From positions 1,488,001 to 1,552,000 of the forward strand of contig NZ_CP097384.1 in assembly GCF_024584705.1 (NCBI RefSeq): DNA of 64,000 nt, in the 5' to 3' direction. The translations under genes were made by a program, and so were the position numbers. The notes under the pieces are model-generated. The model ran no database searches, was not told the origin of the DNA, and saw nothing but the letters and a program-made list of their open reading frames with translations. This DNA is from Blastopirellula sp. J2-11 (GTDB lineage Bacteria; Planctomycetota; Planctomycetia; Pirellulales; Pirellulaceae). Of this stretch, positions 28,618-37,093 are shown one piece after another (the stretch's first letter is position 1; each line of letters starts with the position of its first letter).

Positions 28618-29445
28618 TTGCACGCGCGGTTAGAAGAAGATCGTTCCGAGCCGATTCTGGATGTCGATTCGCTGCATGTGCAGTTCGGCAGTCAGATCGT
28701 GCTGCGCGATATCTCGATCAAGATTCCCCGTGGGCAAACGTTGGCGATCATCGGCGAAAGCGGTTGCGGCAAGACGGTGCTGTTGAAGACATTGATCGCA
28801 CTGATTCGTCCAACGCAAGGGCAAGTGACGTTTGACGGCCAGAACCTGCATAAGATTTCGGAACGAGAATTGACCAAAGAACGGATTCGCTATGGATTCG
28901 TCTTTCAAGGCGCCGCGCTGTTCGACAGTATGACGATTGGGCAGAACGTCGCTTTTCCGTTGAAACAGCATACGCACAAGCCGATTGAAGAGATCCGCCA
29001 GATCGTGTTTGGGTTGTTGGCCGATGTCGGTCTTCCCGATTCGATCGTCTGGAAGAAACCGGCCGAGCTCTCCGGCGGCATGCAAAAGCGCGTCGGATTG
29101 GCGCGTTCGTTGGCCCTCAAGCCGGAAGTGATGTTGTACGACGAACCGACGACCGGGCTCGATCCGATCATGAGCGACGTCATCAACGAGCTGATCCTGC
29201 GAACCCGATCGCGCTACCCGGTTACCAGCATCGTGGTGACGCATGACATGCGCACAGCCCGTAAAGTGGCCGATCGCGTATTGATGCTTTATCCCGCAAG
29301 CCGCTTGAAGGGGGACGAACCGCAGATTTTGTACGATGGACCGCCGGAGGGACTCGACGAGTGTACCGATCGTCGCGTCACGCAATTTGTGCATGGCGAA
29401 GCGGGGGAGCGGATCATGGAAATGCGCGAAGCGGCGGGAGTATAA
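28618..29445 (+). CDS. mlaF: MlaF-type ABC transporter ATPase
   Basis: 275 residues from a TTG start. Walker A is GESGCGKT, the Q-loop is FVFQGAALFDSMT, the signature is LSGGMQKRVGLAR and Walker B is VMLYDEPTTGLDP, the MlaF/YrbF pattern. It powers lipid transfer by the MlaE permease. The gap to mlaD is 6 bases. Confidence 0.92.
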   Translation: MHARLEEDRSEPILDVDSLHVQFGSQIVLRDISIKIPRGQTLAIIGESGCGKTVLLKTLIALIRPTQGQVTFDGQNLHKISERELTKERIRYGFVFQGAALFDSMTIGQNVAFPLKQHTHKPIEEIRQIVFGLLADVGLPDSIVWKKPAELSGGMQKRVGLARSLALKPEVMLYDEPTTGLDPIMSDVINELILRTRSRYPVTSIVVTHDMRTARKVADRVLMLYPASRLKGDEPQILYDGPPEGLDECTDRRVTQFVHGEAGERIMEMREAAGV

Positions 29446-29451
29446 CGCGAC

Positions 29452-30528
29452 ATGGACGATCGCATCTTACAATTTCGCGTGGGAGTCGTCATGCTGGCGG
29501 CGCTGATGATCGCCGGCATCCTCTTCTTTTTGTTGGGCGAATTTCCGACGCTCGTCACCGATCGTAGTACGCTCTACGTCGTCTTTGATCAAGCGCCGGG
29601 AGTGACCGTCGATACGCCGGTGCGCACCTCCGGCATTTTGATCGGCCGCGTCAGCGACGTCGCGCTGCAAGAAGACCGGGACGTACTGGTGACGTTGAAA
29701 ATCGATCGCAAGTATATGCCGCGCTCGAATGATGTTTGTCGCATTACTTCCGGCTCTATCCTAGGGGATGCGCTGCTTGAATTCGTGCCTGGCGAACGTC
29801 CCACGCAGCAGGTGACCGTCTTGCAGGACAAGGCGATGATCGAAGGGTTAGTTGCGAACAATCCGTTGGACACGCTGCGGAATCTCGAAGGGCAGATGGC
29901 CAACGCGCTCTCTACGATCGATCAAGCAGGACGCGAAGTCGGCACGTTCGCGCACAACGCGAACGAGATGTTGGTGGGGAACGAAAATCAATTCCAACGC
30001 ATCCTGCAAAAGTCAGAGCTGGCCCTCGATCGATTTGATAACGCGATGTTAGCGATCAACAATCTGGTCGCTGACGAAGAGCTGAACGAACGCTTGCACG
30101 AGGCGTTGCAAGGCTTGCCCGAAACGTTAAACGAATCGCGCGCGTTGATCGAACGCATGCAAGGCGTAGTCGACAAAGCGGACCGCAACCTCGAGAACCT
30201 GGAAGGCTTTACCGAGCCGCTGGGCGAAAAGGGAGAACAGTTGATCGCCAATCTGGAAACCAGCACCGAGAATCTGAGCGAGATGATCGAGCAACTCGCT
30301 CGCCTGGCCCGGGCCGCCAACAATCCGGATGGTTCGTTGGGGCAGCTGATGAACAATCCAGAGCTCTATCAAAATCTGAACGACGCGGCCGAAAACATCC
30401 AACAGATTTCGACCAAGCTGAAGCCGATCGTCAACGACGTTCGCGTCTTCACCGACAAGATTGCCCGCGACCCGGGGATCATTGGTGTCCGCGGAGCGCT
30501 GAAGCGAGGACAGTCGGGGATCAAGTAG
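29452..30528 (+). CDS. mlaD: MlaD-type MCE-domain protein
   Basis: 358 residues: an N-terminal membrane helix (VGVVMLAALMIAGILFFLLG), one MCE domain (about 40-120, with GVTVDTPVRTSGILIGRVSDV) and a long, mostly helical coiled C-terminus with LEGQMANALSTIDQ and NLEGFTEPLGEKGEQ heptads. The MCE domain forms a hexameric ring that shuttles lipids across the periplasm. No MlaB or MlaC gene follows, which is usual in many phyla. The long helix could act as the bridge. Confidence 0.88.
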   Translation: MDDRILQFRVGVVMLAALMIAGILFFLLGEFPTLVTDRSTLYVVFDQAPGVTVDTPVRTSGILIGRVSDVALQEDRDVLVTLKIDRKYMPRSNDVCRITSGSILGDALLEFVPGERPTQQVTVLQDKAMIEGLVANNPLDTLRNLEGQMANALSTIDQAGREVGTFAHNANEMLVGNENQFQRILQKSELALDRFDNAMLAINNLVADEELNERLHEALQGLPETLNESRALIERMQGVVDKADRNLENLEGFTEPLGEKGEQLIANLETSTENLSEMIEQLARLARAANNPDGSLGQLMNNPELYQNLNDAAENIQQISTKLKPIVNDVRVFTDKIARDPGIIGVRGALKRGQSGIK

Positions 30529-30634
30529 TCAGGTGGATGGAACAATCGCGGAGAACTCAACTTCCCTCGCTTGCGCAACCCACCTTCGACTTGCGAGCGC
30601 CTTGTTGGTTTTCGCTCCGCTGCGCCCAACCTAC
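30529..30634. repeat. Dispersed repeat, family copy B
   Basis: Between the 3' ends of mlaD and the lipoprotein gene. It shares GGATGG, CAATCGCGGAGAACTC, CGCTTGCGCAACCCACC and CCCAACCTACATG with copy A at 32505-32626; the ends form an imperfect inverted repeat. Confidence 0.7.
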
Positions 30635-30671
30635 ATGACTACATGACGGAATTTTTTGGCGCGAACAAAAA

Positions 30672-31079
30672 CTAGCGAGCCCGCTCGACTTGGAAGTCGA
30701 GTGAGCTGTTCGCTCCTTCTACTTTCGCTTCGAGCGGAGTTCTTTCTCGGTTGGCGAACTTCCCGGCTATCTGGGATTGCTTGCCATATTCGCTGAATCC
30801 CTGGATGGTGACTTGGTAGTTTCCCTGGGGAACTCCGTCATCTCCGGAATAGGTTCCCATGTAATAGGACCCATCCGACTCGATGACCCCTTCGGAACTG
30901 ATGTTTTGCGCTGAGTCCGCAAAGATGATAAGTCCGCCGGTGACAGGCGAACCATCGGTATAGGTCACTTTGCCCGAGGTTGGATAGGTCGCGATTCCGC
31001 CGGGACTGCAACCGGTCAAATGGAGCATTAAAATCGCCGCCAACAAAGCGCTGGAAGCATATCCTCTTGTTTTCTTCAC
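30672..31079 (-). CDS. Small lipoprotein, carboxypeptidase-regulatory-like domain
   Basis: 135 residues from a GTG start, preceded by AAGG eight bases away. Signal with lipobox HLTGC, then GGIATYPTSGKVTYTDGSPVTGGLIIF, the strand pattern of a transthyretin-like carrier domain seen in many planctomycete lipoproteins. It follows the DUF1559 gene on the same strand, a frequent pairing in these bacteria. It is expected in the periplasm or on the surface. No catalytic residue. Confidence 0.75.
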   Translation of the reverse strand: MKKTRGYASSALLAAILMLHLTGCSPGGIATYPTSGKVTYTDGSPVTGGLIIFADSAQNISSEGVIESDGSYYMGTYSGDDGVPQGNYQVTIQGFSEYGKQSQIAGKFANRERTPLEAKVEGANSSLDFQVERAR

Positions 31080-31209
31080 GAGTCAACCTTTGCTATTCGT
31101 AGCAAACAACAGCACGTCTGTTTGCCTGCCCGGTAATCTGAAAAAAAACAAGTGCGAAACGCTCGTCGTCGCGGTTCGCACTAGCCAGTAAACCACCGCT
31201 AGAGAGGAC

Positions 31210-32139
31210 TTAATCCAGTCGGTAAGTCCTGCCGTCGCGGCGATCCGCCATCAGGTACAAATTGACCGGATCCACGATGGTCGCCACGTTGTGGACGCTT
31301 CCATCGCAAAACAAGAATTGGGCGATGCCGGGATGGTAGCTGCCGAATCTCTTTTGGAAACCGCTGTTTTCGCGGTGATAATTGGGTTCGCGAATGATCG
31401 TCCACTTCGAGTTTCGCACGATCGTCCACGTCCTCCAGTTGCTGGTGTACCAAAAGTAGAACGTCCCGTCGCCGTCGCTCGCCTCTTTATTGAGGTTGTC
31501 TTGGGCGACATGTTTTTCGCCGAGCAACGAGGTGTTTGAGAGACCGTCAGTAATGCTGGCGAACTTGGTTTGCGACCGCCAGCCGGTGATCTGGTTTCCG
31601 CTGACGGTTCCTCCGGTGGAGTGAATCAATGCTCCGTAATGAACATTCGGACTGGCCCCTCCCTGTTCAAAGCGATCGCAGTCGTCCGACGATTCTCGGT
31701 TGCCCGTGGTCGCATAGTCGGCCGCGGCGCCCTGCGGAGTCTGTTGTACTCCTGAGCGGCGACTAGGGCAGAGCAGCGCCGGTATCGACGCCGCGGGACT
31801 CTTGATGAACGTGTTGTTGTCGCCGCTCGTGAATTTTGCGGTCATATCAAGTTGATCTTGAACGTTCTGCAATTCCATTTGCGGAAACAGCAGCGGAAAA
31901 AAGGTGCCGAACTCATTTCCGATCACCGCCGGAGGCAAAGTGCCGTAGGTGTCGTGAAAATTGTGAACCGCCAGTCCGAGCTGTTTCAAATTGTTGCTGC
32001 ATTGCATCCGGCGAGCAGCTTCACGGGCCTGCTGGACTGCCGGCAACAAGAGCGCAATCAAGACTCCGATGATGGCGATAACGACCAATAGTTCAACGAG
32101 GGTGAAAGCCAAGCGGCTTCGTAGTAAGCGGCGTTGCAT
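31210..32139 (-). CDS. DUF1559 pseudopilin-like protein
   Basis: 309 residues. N-terminus [19 protein letters not shown] and on is a type IV prepilin signal followed by the hydrophobic helix; the motif [20 protein letters not shown] is the planctomycete DUF1559 hallmark. The C-terminus holds [16 protein letters not shown], the conserved H-x9-DGS type ending. Role unknown; found in many copies in planctomycetes and probably exported by a type II-like machinery. Start chosen at ATG 32139; AGGAG lies four bases before, while the longer frame would use a TTG that overlaps this site. Confidence 0.92.
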   Translation of the reverse strand: MQRRLLRSRLAFTLVELLVVIAIIGVLIALLLPAVQQAREAARRMQCSNNLKQLGLAVHNFHDTYGTLPPAVIGNEFGTFFPLLFPQMELQNVQDQLDMTAKFTSGDNNTFIKSPAASIPALLCPSRRSGVQQTPQGAAADYATTGNRESSDDCDRFEQGGASPNVHYGALIHSTGGTVSGNQITGWRSQTKFASITDGLSNTSLLGEKHVAQDNLNKEASDGDGTFYFWYTSNWRTWTIVRNSKWTIIREPNYHRENSGFQKRFGSYHPGIAQFLFCDGSVHNVATIVDPVNLYLMADRRDGRTYRLD

Positions 32140-32151
32140 GGGGCTCCTCAA

Positions 32152-32651
32152 TCGTTCGAGGGATGGGGCGAATTCGTAAGAAAAGCGAAATCACGAAGCG
32201 ACGAATAACAGCAAAGAAGCTCTGGCGTATCGCGATCCCTGCTAATCAAAGCAAGTAACCTGCGTTCTATTAGAAATCATTCCGGAAGATTGAACTTCGC
32301 AATTCACCTAAAATGGGTGAGCTTTTTACTGCGTACAGCGCGAAATGAGCCCAGAACTGTCGGTGTCGCTCAATTGGACCCCTGATTTTTTCGCAGATCC
32401 CGCCGCCAAGCATTTGGCTTCTGCAAAGGGGCGATAAGAATAAAGAACGTGCGATCACCAGAAAATAGGGGCACTCCGTTAGGCTCTTCCTTTCCCCAAG
32501 TCAGGTAGGGTGGATGGAGCAATCGCGGAGAACTCGACTTCGCGCGTTCAACGTCACACGCTTGCGCAACCCTCCTTCAACTTGTGATCGCATCGTTGGG
32601 TTTCGCTCCGGCTGCACCCAACCTACATGCAGAGCCGTTGTGACGGACCAG
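32152..32651. other. Upstream region of DUF1559 gene with a dispersed repeat
   Basis: 500 bases between two genes on the minus strand. It contains repeat copy A (32505-32626) but no supported gene. A 62-codon minus frame at 32270 looks like chance. Confidence 0.5.
32505..32626. repeat. Dispersed repeat, family copy A
   Basis: Left end GTAGGGTGGATGGAGC and right end GCTGCACCCAACCTAC are imperfect inverted repeats (13 of 16). The interior shares long words with copy B and its ends resemble those of the element at 19433-19599. Non-coding. Confidence 0.7.
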
Positions 32652-33539
32652 CTAGTTCCGATAGTCGGCATGACAAGCGTTGCATGACTTTTTGAGCTTC
32701 GCCAGATCGTCGCTTAGGCCTGACTTTTCGCCGTGCTTTAATTTCGTCTCGATCGTCTGGGCGATCGCTTCTGACGATTGCAGCAGCTCGCGGAACTTCG
32801 CGTCATACGCGTTCTCTGCCAGTAACCGTCCTGCTTCGTGCAATCCTTCGCGCAAGATCAACGCTTCGCCGACCGGCGTCAGATCGGGGTGATCGGCCGG
32901 CGTTTTCCATTGGGCTTTTTCGATCAGCACCAGGTTGTCATAGATCCGATCGATGTCGGCCATCGCCGCGGCGAGCGACTCGACCTGGGCGACTTCGACC
33001 AACATCGGTCGCGGAGCGTCAGCGGGAAGAGGCGTGAACTCGTGCACGTTTTTCCACAGGCCGGCATAGTCGCCGCTGGTCCCGGCCTGATGCATGAACG
33101 CTTCGGCTTGGGCGGTATTGAGCGAGCCTTCGGCCAGACAGGCGATCGCGACGCCGGCCGGTCCACGATGTTTGCCGTGATGGCAATGGAAGTAAATCTG
33201 GCCCGGATACTGCTTCATTACTTCGGCCAGTTGAGCTTGGGCGGCGCCGGGTACGCCGTTGTAGCCGAAGGGAATATGGACGTATTTCAGCCCCTGCTTT
33301 TTTGCGGCGGCGATCTCGGGTTTGGCGCCGTCGACCGAGACGATCACTTGGACGCCGAGCTTGGCGAGGGACTCAAAACCTTCGGCGCCATGCGGCTGAC
33401 TCCCGCTCCAGACGCGCGGCGTGACTTGAAATAGATGATGCACGCCGGGCGGATCAACTTGCTTGGCGGCGGGCCCTTCCGGCGGCGCCGGATCAGCGGC
33501 CAATAAGATCGGCAGCAGCAACATCGGGGCAAGTTGCAT
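32652..33539 (-). CDS. Fusion of a tyrosine-phosphatase-like domain and a cytochrome c'-like domain, secreted
   Basis: 295 residues from ATG 33539 (GGAG nine bases before), with a signal peptide ending near AADP. Residues about 35-150 have the dual-specificity/PTP fold and the signature HCHHGKHR, matching HC-x5-R with Cys119 and Arg125. Residues about 185-295 form the four-helix pattern of cytochrome c', ending in SCNACHADYR, a CxxCH haem site at 286-290. Thus a periplasmic protein with a predicted phosphatase-like site and one covalently bound haem. I know no described function for this join. The Cys may bind something other than phosphate. Confidence 0.75.
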   Translation of the reverse strand: MQLAPMLLLPILLAADPAPPEGPAAKQVDPPGVHHLFQVTPRVWSGSQPHGAEGFESLAKLGVQVIVSVDGAKPEIAAAKKQGLKYVHIPFGYNGVPGAAQAQLAEVMKQYPGQIYFHCHHGKHRGPAGVAIACLAEGSLNTAQAEAFMHQAGTSGDYAGLWKNVHEFTPLPADAPRPMLVEVAQVESLAAAMADIDRIYDNLVLIEKAQWKTPADHPDLTPVGEALILREGLHEAGRLLAENAYDAKFRELLQSSEAIAQTIETKLKHGEKSGLSDDLAKLKKSCNACHADYRN

Positions 33540-33665
33540 GGCGAGATTCTCCGCAAGCAAATGGATAAGCGTGCGGACATTCTAGTTGTGGTTGGGTGGT
33601 GACGCCACAGAAGCGGAAAGTTGAAAAAGGATTTAGAAAAAAGAGGGGCAGAAAAAGAGGAGTCG

Positions 33666-33730
33666 GTCAGAAAAAGGGGGGCAGACCCCAATTTTGCTGC
33701 AAAATTGGGGTCTGCCCCCCTTTTTCTGAC
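33666..33730. repeat. 65-base perfect palindrome
   Basis: Arms of 32 bases (33666-33697 and 33699-33730) are exact complements around one central T. They contain GGGGGGCAGACCCCAATTTT and its complement. It ends 21 bases before the stop of the radical SAM gene (minus strand) and would form a very strong hairpin in either direction. Probably a dispersed repeat used as terminator. Confidence 0.9.
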
Positions 33731-33751
33731 GGGCTTTTTTCTTTCACGCGT

Positions 33752-35065
33752 CTACTTTTCGGCGGAAGTGGGAAGCGTCGTTTCGAGCTGCACTAGCGGC
33801 GGATGCGACTGCGATTGGTTGACCGCTTCGCCGTCTTTGATGGTCGGGCGCCAGTTTTTCAACTCGAAGTGGCGGCCATACGCGCCATAGTCATGGAAGG
33901 CGAACTTTTTCAGCAGCCAATAGGCCCAACTTTTCTCCGGCACTTCGCGGCCTGGGTTGTACTGCGAAGGGTTGGTCTGCAACTCGTCGAGTTCTTGATA
34001 AGCGGCGCCGCGAACCGTCGTATCTTTCGCTTCGTTTTTCCGCGCATATTCGTTCAGCAGATCGGGACGCTCCAAGATGATGCAGCCGCGCGTGCTGCTG
34101 GCGGCCAACTCGCGAAAGCCTTGCAAGAATTCAGACTCGTTGAAAACCTCTTTCAACGGACGCTCGTCATGGATCGACTCTTTGGCGAACTGAATCACCG
34201 GGCAAGGTTCGATATCGCCGTAAGGAGAGATATGATGCGTGAACCCGGTCGCGGCGGGACACAGCGCGTTGCCATCAGCGTCGTAGTAGGCGTCGATGAT
34301 CGCAATCGGCTTCTTGCAACGCATCTCGACGACAAACTTGCGGGCCTGGTATTGTTGCTCCGGCGTCAGCGCCAATTGCGGATTCGGTTCTGGCCCGACG
34401 ATGCGGTAGATGTGGTACCACGTGTAGAAAACCCCCATCTCGATCAGGCGGTCAATCCACTTCTCTTGCAGCAGGTCGTCGTAGTTGGTTTGGCACAAGC
34501 TGGTGCAGACGCCGGTTAGCAGTTTGTTGCGGGTGCAGTTTTCGATCCCTTCGATCGATTTGCTATAGACGCCGCCGCGGCCGCGGCGCTCGTCGCTGAT
34601 GATCTCGGATCCTTCAATGCTGATCAGCGGCGTGACGTTGCCGAGCCGGCGCAGTTCTTTGGCGACTTCATCGGTGATGAAGTGCCCGTTGGTGAAAACT
34701 TGGAAGTAGGCGTCGGGATGGCGTGCGAAGATTTCGAGCAGATCGGCATGCATGAAGGGTTCGCCCCCCAAGATGCCGAAAAACGAGTTGCCCATCGCTT
34801 TCGCCTGGTTTAGCAAACTGTCCATCGCGTCGATGTCGATTTTCTCTTGCTTCGCCGCGACATCGACCCAGCACCCCTGACAGCGGAGATTGCAGCTGTT
34901 GATGACCGAGATATAGAGGAACGGGGGGAAGAACTCGCCCCGCTTGAGTCGCGATTTGTGCTTGACGACGCTCCGCAGACCCTTGTAGCCCATCAGCCAA
35001 GCGAATTTGGCGACCAGGCGTTTGTCGGTTTCCAGGAGAGCTCGTTTGGCGAGTCGCAGATACAT
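33752..35065 (-). CDS. Radical SAM protein with SPASM-like C-terminus
   Basis: 437 residues. The 4Fe-4S/SAM site is SCNLRCQGCW; GGEP at FGILGGEPF supports SAM binding. Cysteines in the C-terminal half (ALCPAATGF, DIEPCPVIQFA, TRGCIIL) suggest auxiliary clusters as in SPASM proteins. It is not a close match to HpnH, the hopanoid adenosyltransferase, although the arrangement beside a squalene-cyclase-like gene invites comparison. It diverges from the cyclase-like gene with 164 bases between starts. It may modify an isoprenoid or quinone-type product; this is inference. A basic N-terminal helix is present and no signal peptide. Confidence 0.8.
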   Translation of the reverse strand: MYLRLAKRALLETDKRLVAKFAWLMGYKGLRSVVKHKSRLKRGEFFPPFLYISVINSCNLRCQGCWVDVAAKQEKIDIDAMDSLLNQAKAMGNSFFGILGGEPFMHADLLEIFARHPDAYFQVFTNGHFITDEVAKELRRLGNVTPLISIEGSEIISDERRGRGGVYSKSIEGIENCTRNKLLTGVCTSLCQTNYDDLLQEKWIDRLIEMGVFYTWYHIYRIVGPEPNPQLALTPEQQYQARKFVVEMRCKKPIAIIDAYYDADGNALCPAATGFTHHISPYGDIEPCPVIQFAKESIHDERPLKEVFNESEFLQGFRELAASSTRGCIILERPDLLNEYARKNEAKDTTVRGAAYQELDELQTNPSQYNPGREVPEKSWAYWLLKKFAFHDYGAYGRHFELKNWRPTIKDGEAVNQSQSHPPLVQLETTLPTSAEK

Positions 35066-35229
35066 AAGCTCGGCACGGTCGAGGGTTACGGCGAGGGGAA
35101 ATTGCGGGCAAGCGATCTGTCGTTCATTCTACCACCAAGAGCCGTGGGAAGACAGGAACGCGGCTCCGTCGACAGTCGCGCCGCTGGCACGTAAACTGAA
35201 TAACCCCGTCTATTCCCACCTTCCGCCGC

Positions 35230-37080
35230 TTGGATACCGCCTTGTTGATGGACCTAGATCGACTTCAGCGCTGCTATGCGATTGCCCGCGATGATCTGCT
35301 GACGCAGCGCAATGCGCAGGGGCATTGGACCGGTGAGTTGTCGACTTCGGCGTTGTCGACCGCGACGGCGGTCAGCGCTCTGCAATTGGTGGTGCGGCAC
35401 GATCCGGCTCAAAGCGAGCGTTTGCTGCCGCTGATTGAGGGGGGAGTGCGATATCTTACCGAACATCAAAACCCCGACGGCGGCTGGGGCGACACCGATC
35501 GCAGTTATTCGAACATCGCGACCACCATGTTGGCGGTCGCCGCGCTGACGATCGCCGGAAGGCGCGAACAGTTGGTGGAGCCGCTCGCCTTCGCCGAGAA
35601 CTATATCGAAGCCCAAGGAGGCATCGCCGGCTTGCGGCGACGCTACGGCAAAGACAAAACGTTCGCCGTGCCGATCTTGACCAATTATGCGTTGGCGGGG
35701 CTGGTCGAATGGCGCGAGGTTTCGCCGCTGCCGTTTGAACTCGCGTGCCTGCCGCAGAAGTTTTACAAGTTGGTGAAGCTGCCGGTTGTCAGCTACGCGA
35801 TCCCGGCACTGGTCGCGATTGGGCAAGCGCGCTACTTCCATCGGCCTCCCTGGAATCCGCTGATGCGGGGTCTGCGTGCGGCGGCGGTGAAGAAAAGTCT
35901 TGCGGTGCTGCAGCGGATGCAGCCGGCGAGCGGCGGTTATCTGGAAGCGGCCCCGCTGACCAGTTTTGTCGTCATGAGTCTGGCGAGCATCGGTCAGGCG
36001 ACCCATCCGGTGGCGCAAAGCGGCGTGCAGTTTTTGGTCGACTCGGCTCGCGAAGATGGCAGTTGGCCGATTGACTCGAATCTCGCCAATTGGGTGACGA
36101 CCCTTTCGATCAATGCGCTGGCGGATAGCGGCGAAGATGTCCACCAACTCGATTGTTTGCCGTGGGTACTCGCGAACCAATACCAAGAGACGCATCCCTT
36201 TACCGGTGCCGATCCTGGAGGTTGGGGATGGACCGATCTCAGCGGTTCGGTCCCTGACGCCGACGATACTCCAGGGGCTATGTTAGCGATCGCACATTTT
36301 TTTCATTCCCCTAGCGCCGACAATGAAACGCGTCGCCAGATTGCGACGGCAGCAAAGAAAGGCGCACGTTGGCTGCTCGACTTACAGAATAGCGACGGCG
36401 GCTGGCCCACCTTTTGCGCAGGTTGGGGGACTCAGCCGTTTGATCGCAGCGGGAGTGATTTGACGGCGCATGCGATTCGAGCACTGCATGCCTGGCGAAG
36501 TGAACTAGGCGATTTGCCGGTTGAGCGGGGGATCGAACGCGGATTTCGTTACCTCCAGAAGCAGCAGCGTGACGACGGATCTTGGTTGCCGCTCTGGTTT
36601 GGAAACCAGGACCTGCCTGACGACGAGAACCCGATTTATGGGACGGTGAAGGTTTTGCTGGCGTATCGCGACCTCGGAAAAATGTCGACCAGAGCCGCCC
36701 AAAGAGGGGGGGCGTGGTTGGCTGCGCGTCAAAATGAAGATGGCGGTTTTGGAGGCGGACCGAGTGTTCCTACTCTTTGCGGGGGGGGCGGTGAGAGCAG
36801 CGTTGAAGAGACCGCGCTGGCGATCGAAGCCTTGTTCGCGGCGGAAAACCCCGCTATTTCGCCAGAAATTATCCCTCAAGCGGTCGGTTGGCTCTGTCAG
36901 CGTGTTGAAGAAGGAAGCTACGTCAACGGTTCGCCAATCGGTTTTTACTTCTCGAAGCTGTGGTATTATGAAAAGCTCTACCCGAGAGTCATGACGGTTG
37001 CGTCACTCGGCGCCGCGCTGCAAGCCAACGCCAGCGTCCCGCCTGCGCCCGAGACAGTAACCACATCTTCCGATCATTAA
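35230..37080 (+). CDS. Squalene-hopene cyclase-like enzyme
   Basis: 616 residues from a TTG start. The family QW repeats are visible: QNPDGGWGDTDRSYSNIATTM, QNSDGGWPTF, QQRDDGSWLPLWFG and others. The acid motif is PDADDT with DADD at 343-346, matching the DxDD that starts cyclisation in squalene-hopene cyclases. N-terminal GHWTGELSTS stands where SHC has its GYW-GELE block. Length is slightly below typical SHC. So it is likely an active class II terpene cyclase, but the substrate may be another polyprene, as the aromatic residues differ. SD AAGGA of the next gene overlaps its stop. It diverges from the radical SAM gene. Confidence 0.85.
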   Translation: MDTALLMDLDRLQRCYAIARDDLLTQRNAQGHWTGELSTSALSTATAVSALQLVVRHDPAQSERLLPLIEGGVRYLTEHQNPDGGWGDTDRSYSNIATTMLAVAALTIAGRREQLVEPLAFAENYIEAQGGIAGLRRRYGKDKTFAVPILTNYALAGLVEWREVSPLPFELACLPQKFYKLVKLPVVSYAIPALVAIGQARYFHRPPWNPLMRGLRAAAVKKSLAVLQRMQPASGGYLEAAPLTSFVVMSLASIGQATHPVAQSGVQFLVDSAREDGSWPIDSNLANWVTTLSINALADSGEDVHQLDCLPWVLANQYQETHPFTGADPGGWGWTDLSGSVPDADDTPGAMLAIAHFFHSPSADNETRRQIATAAKKGARWLLDLQNSDGGWPTFCAGWGTQPFDRSGSDLTAHAIRALHAWRSELGDLPVERGIERGFRYLQKQQRDDGSWLPLWFGNQDLPDDENPIYGTVKVLLAYRDLGKMSTRAAQRGGAWLAARQNEDGGFGGGPSVPTLCGGGGESSVEETALAIEALFAAENPAISPEIIPQAVGWLCQRVEEGSYVNGSPIGFYFSKLWYYEKLYPRVMTVASLGAALQANASVPPAPETVTTSSDH

Positions 37081-37093
37081 GGAATGTTCTCCC

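Noticed and set aside
27637-28623. 328-codon minus frame over mlaE
   Set aside because: Antisense shadow of a clear permease.
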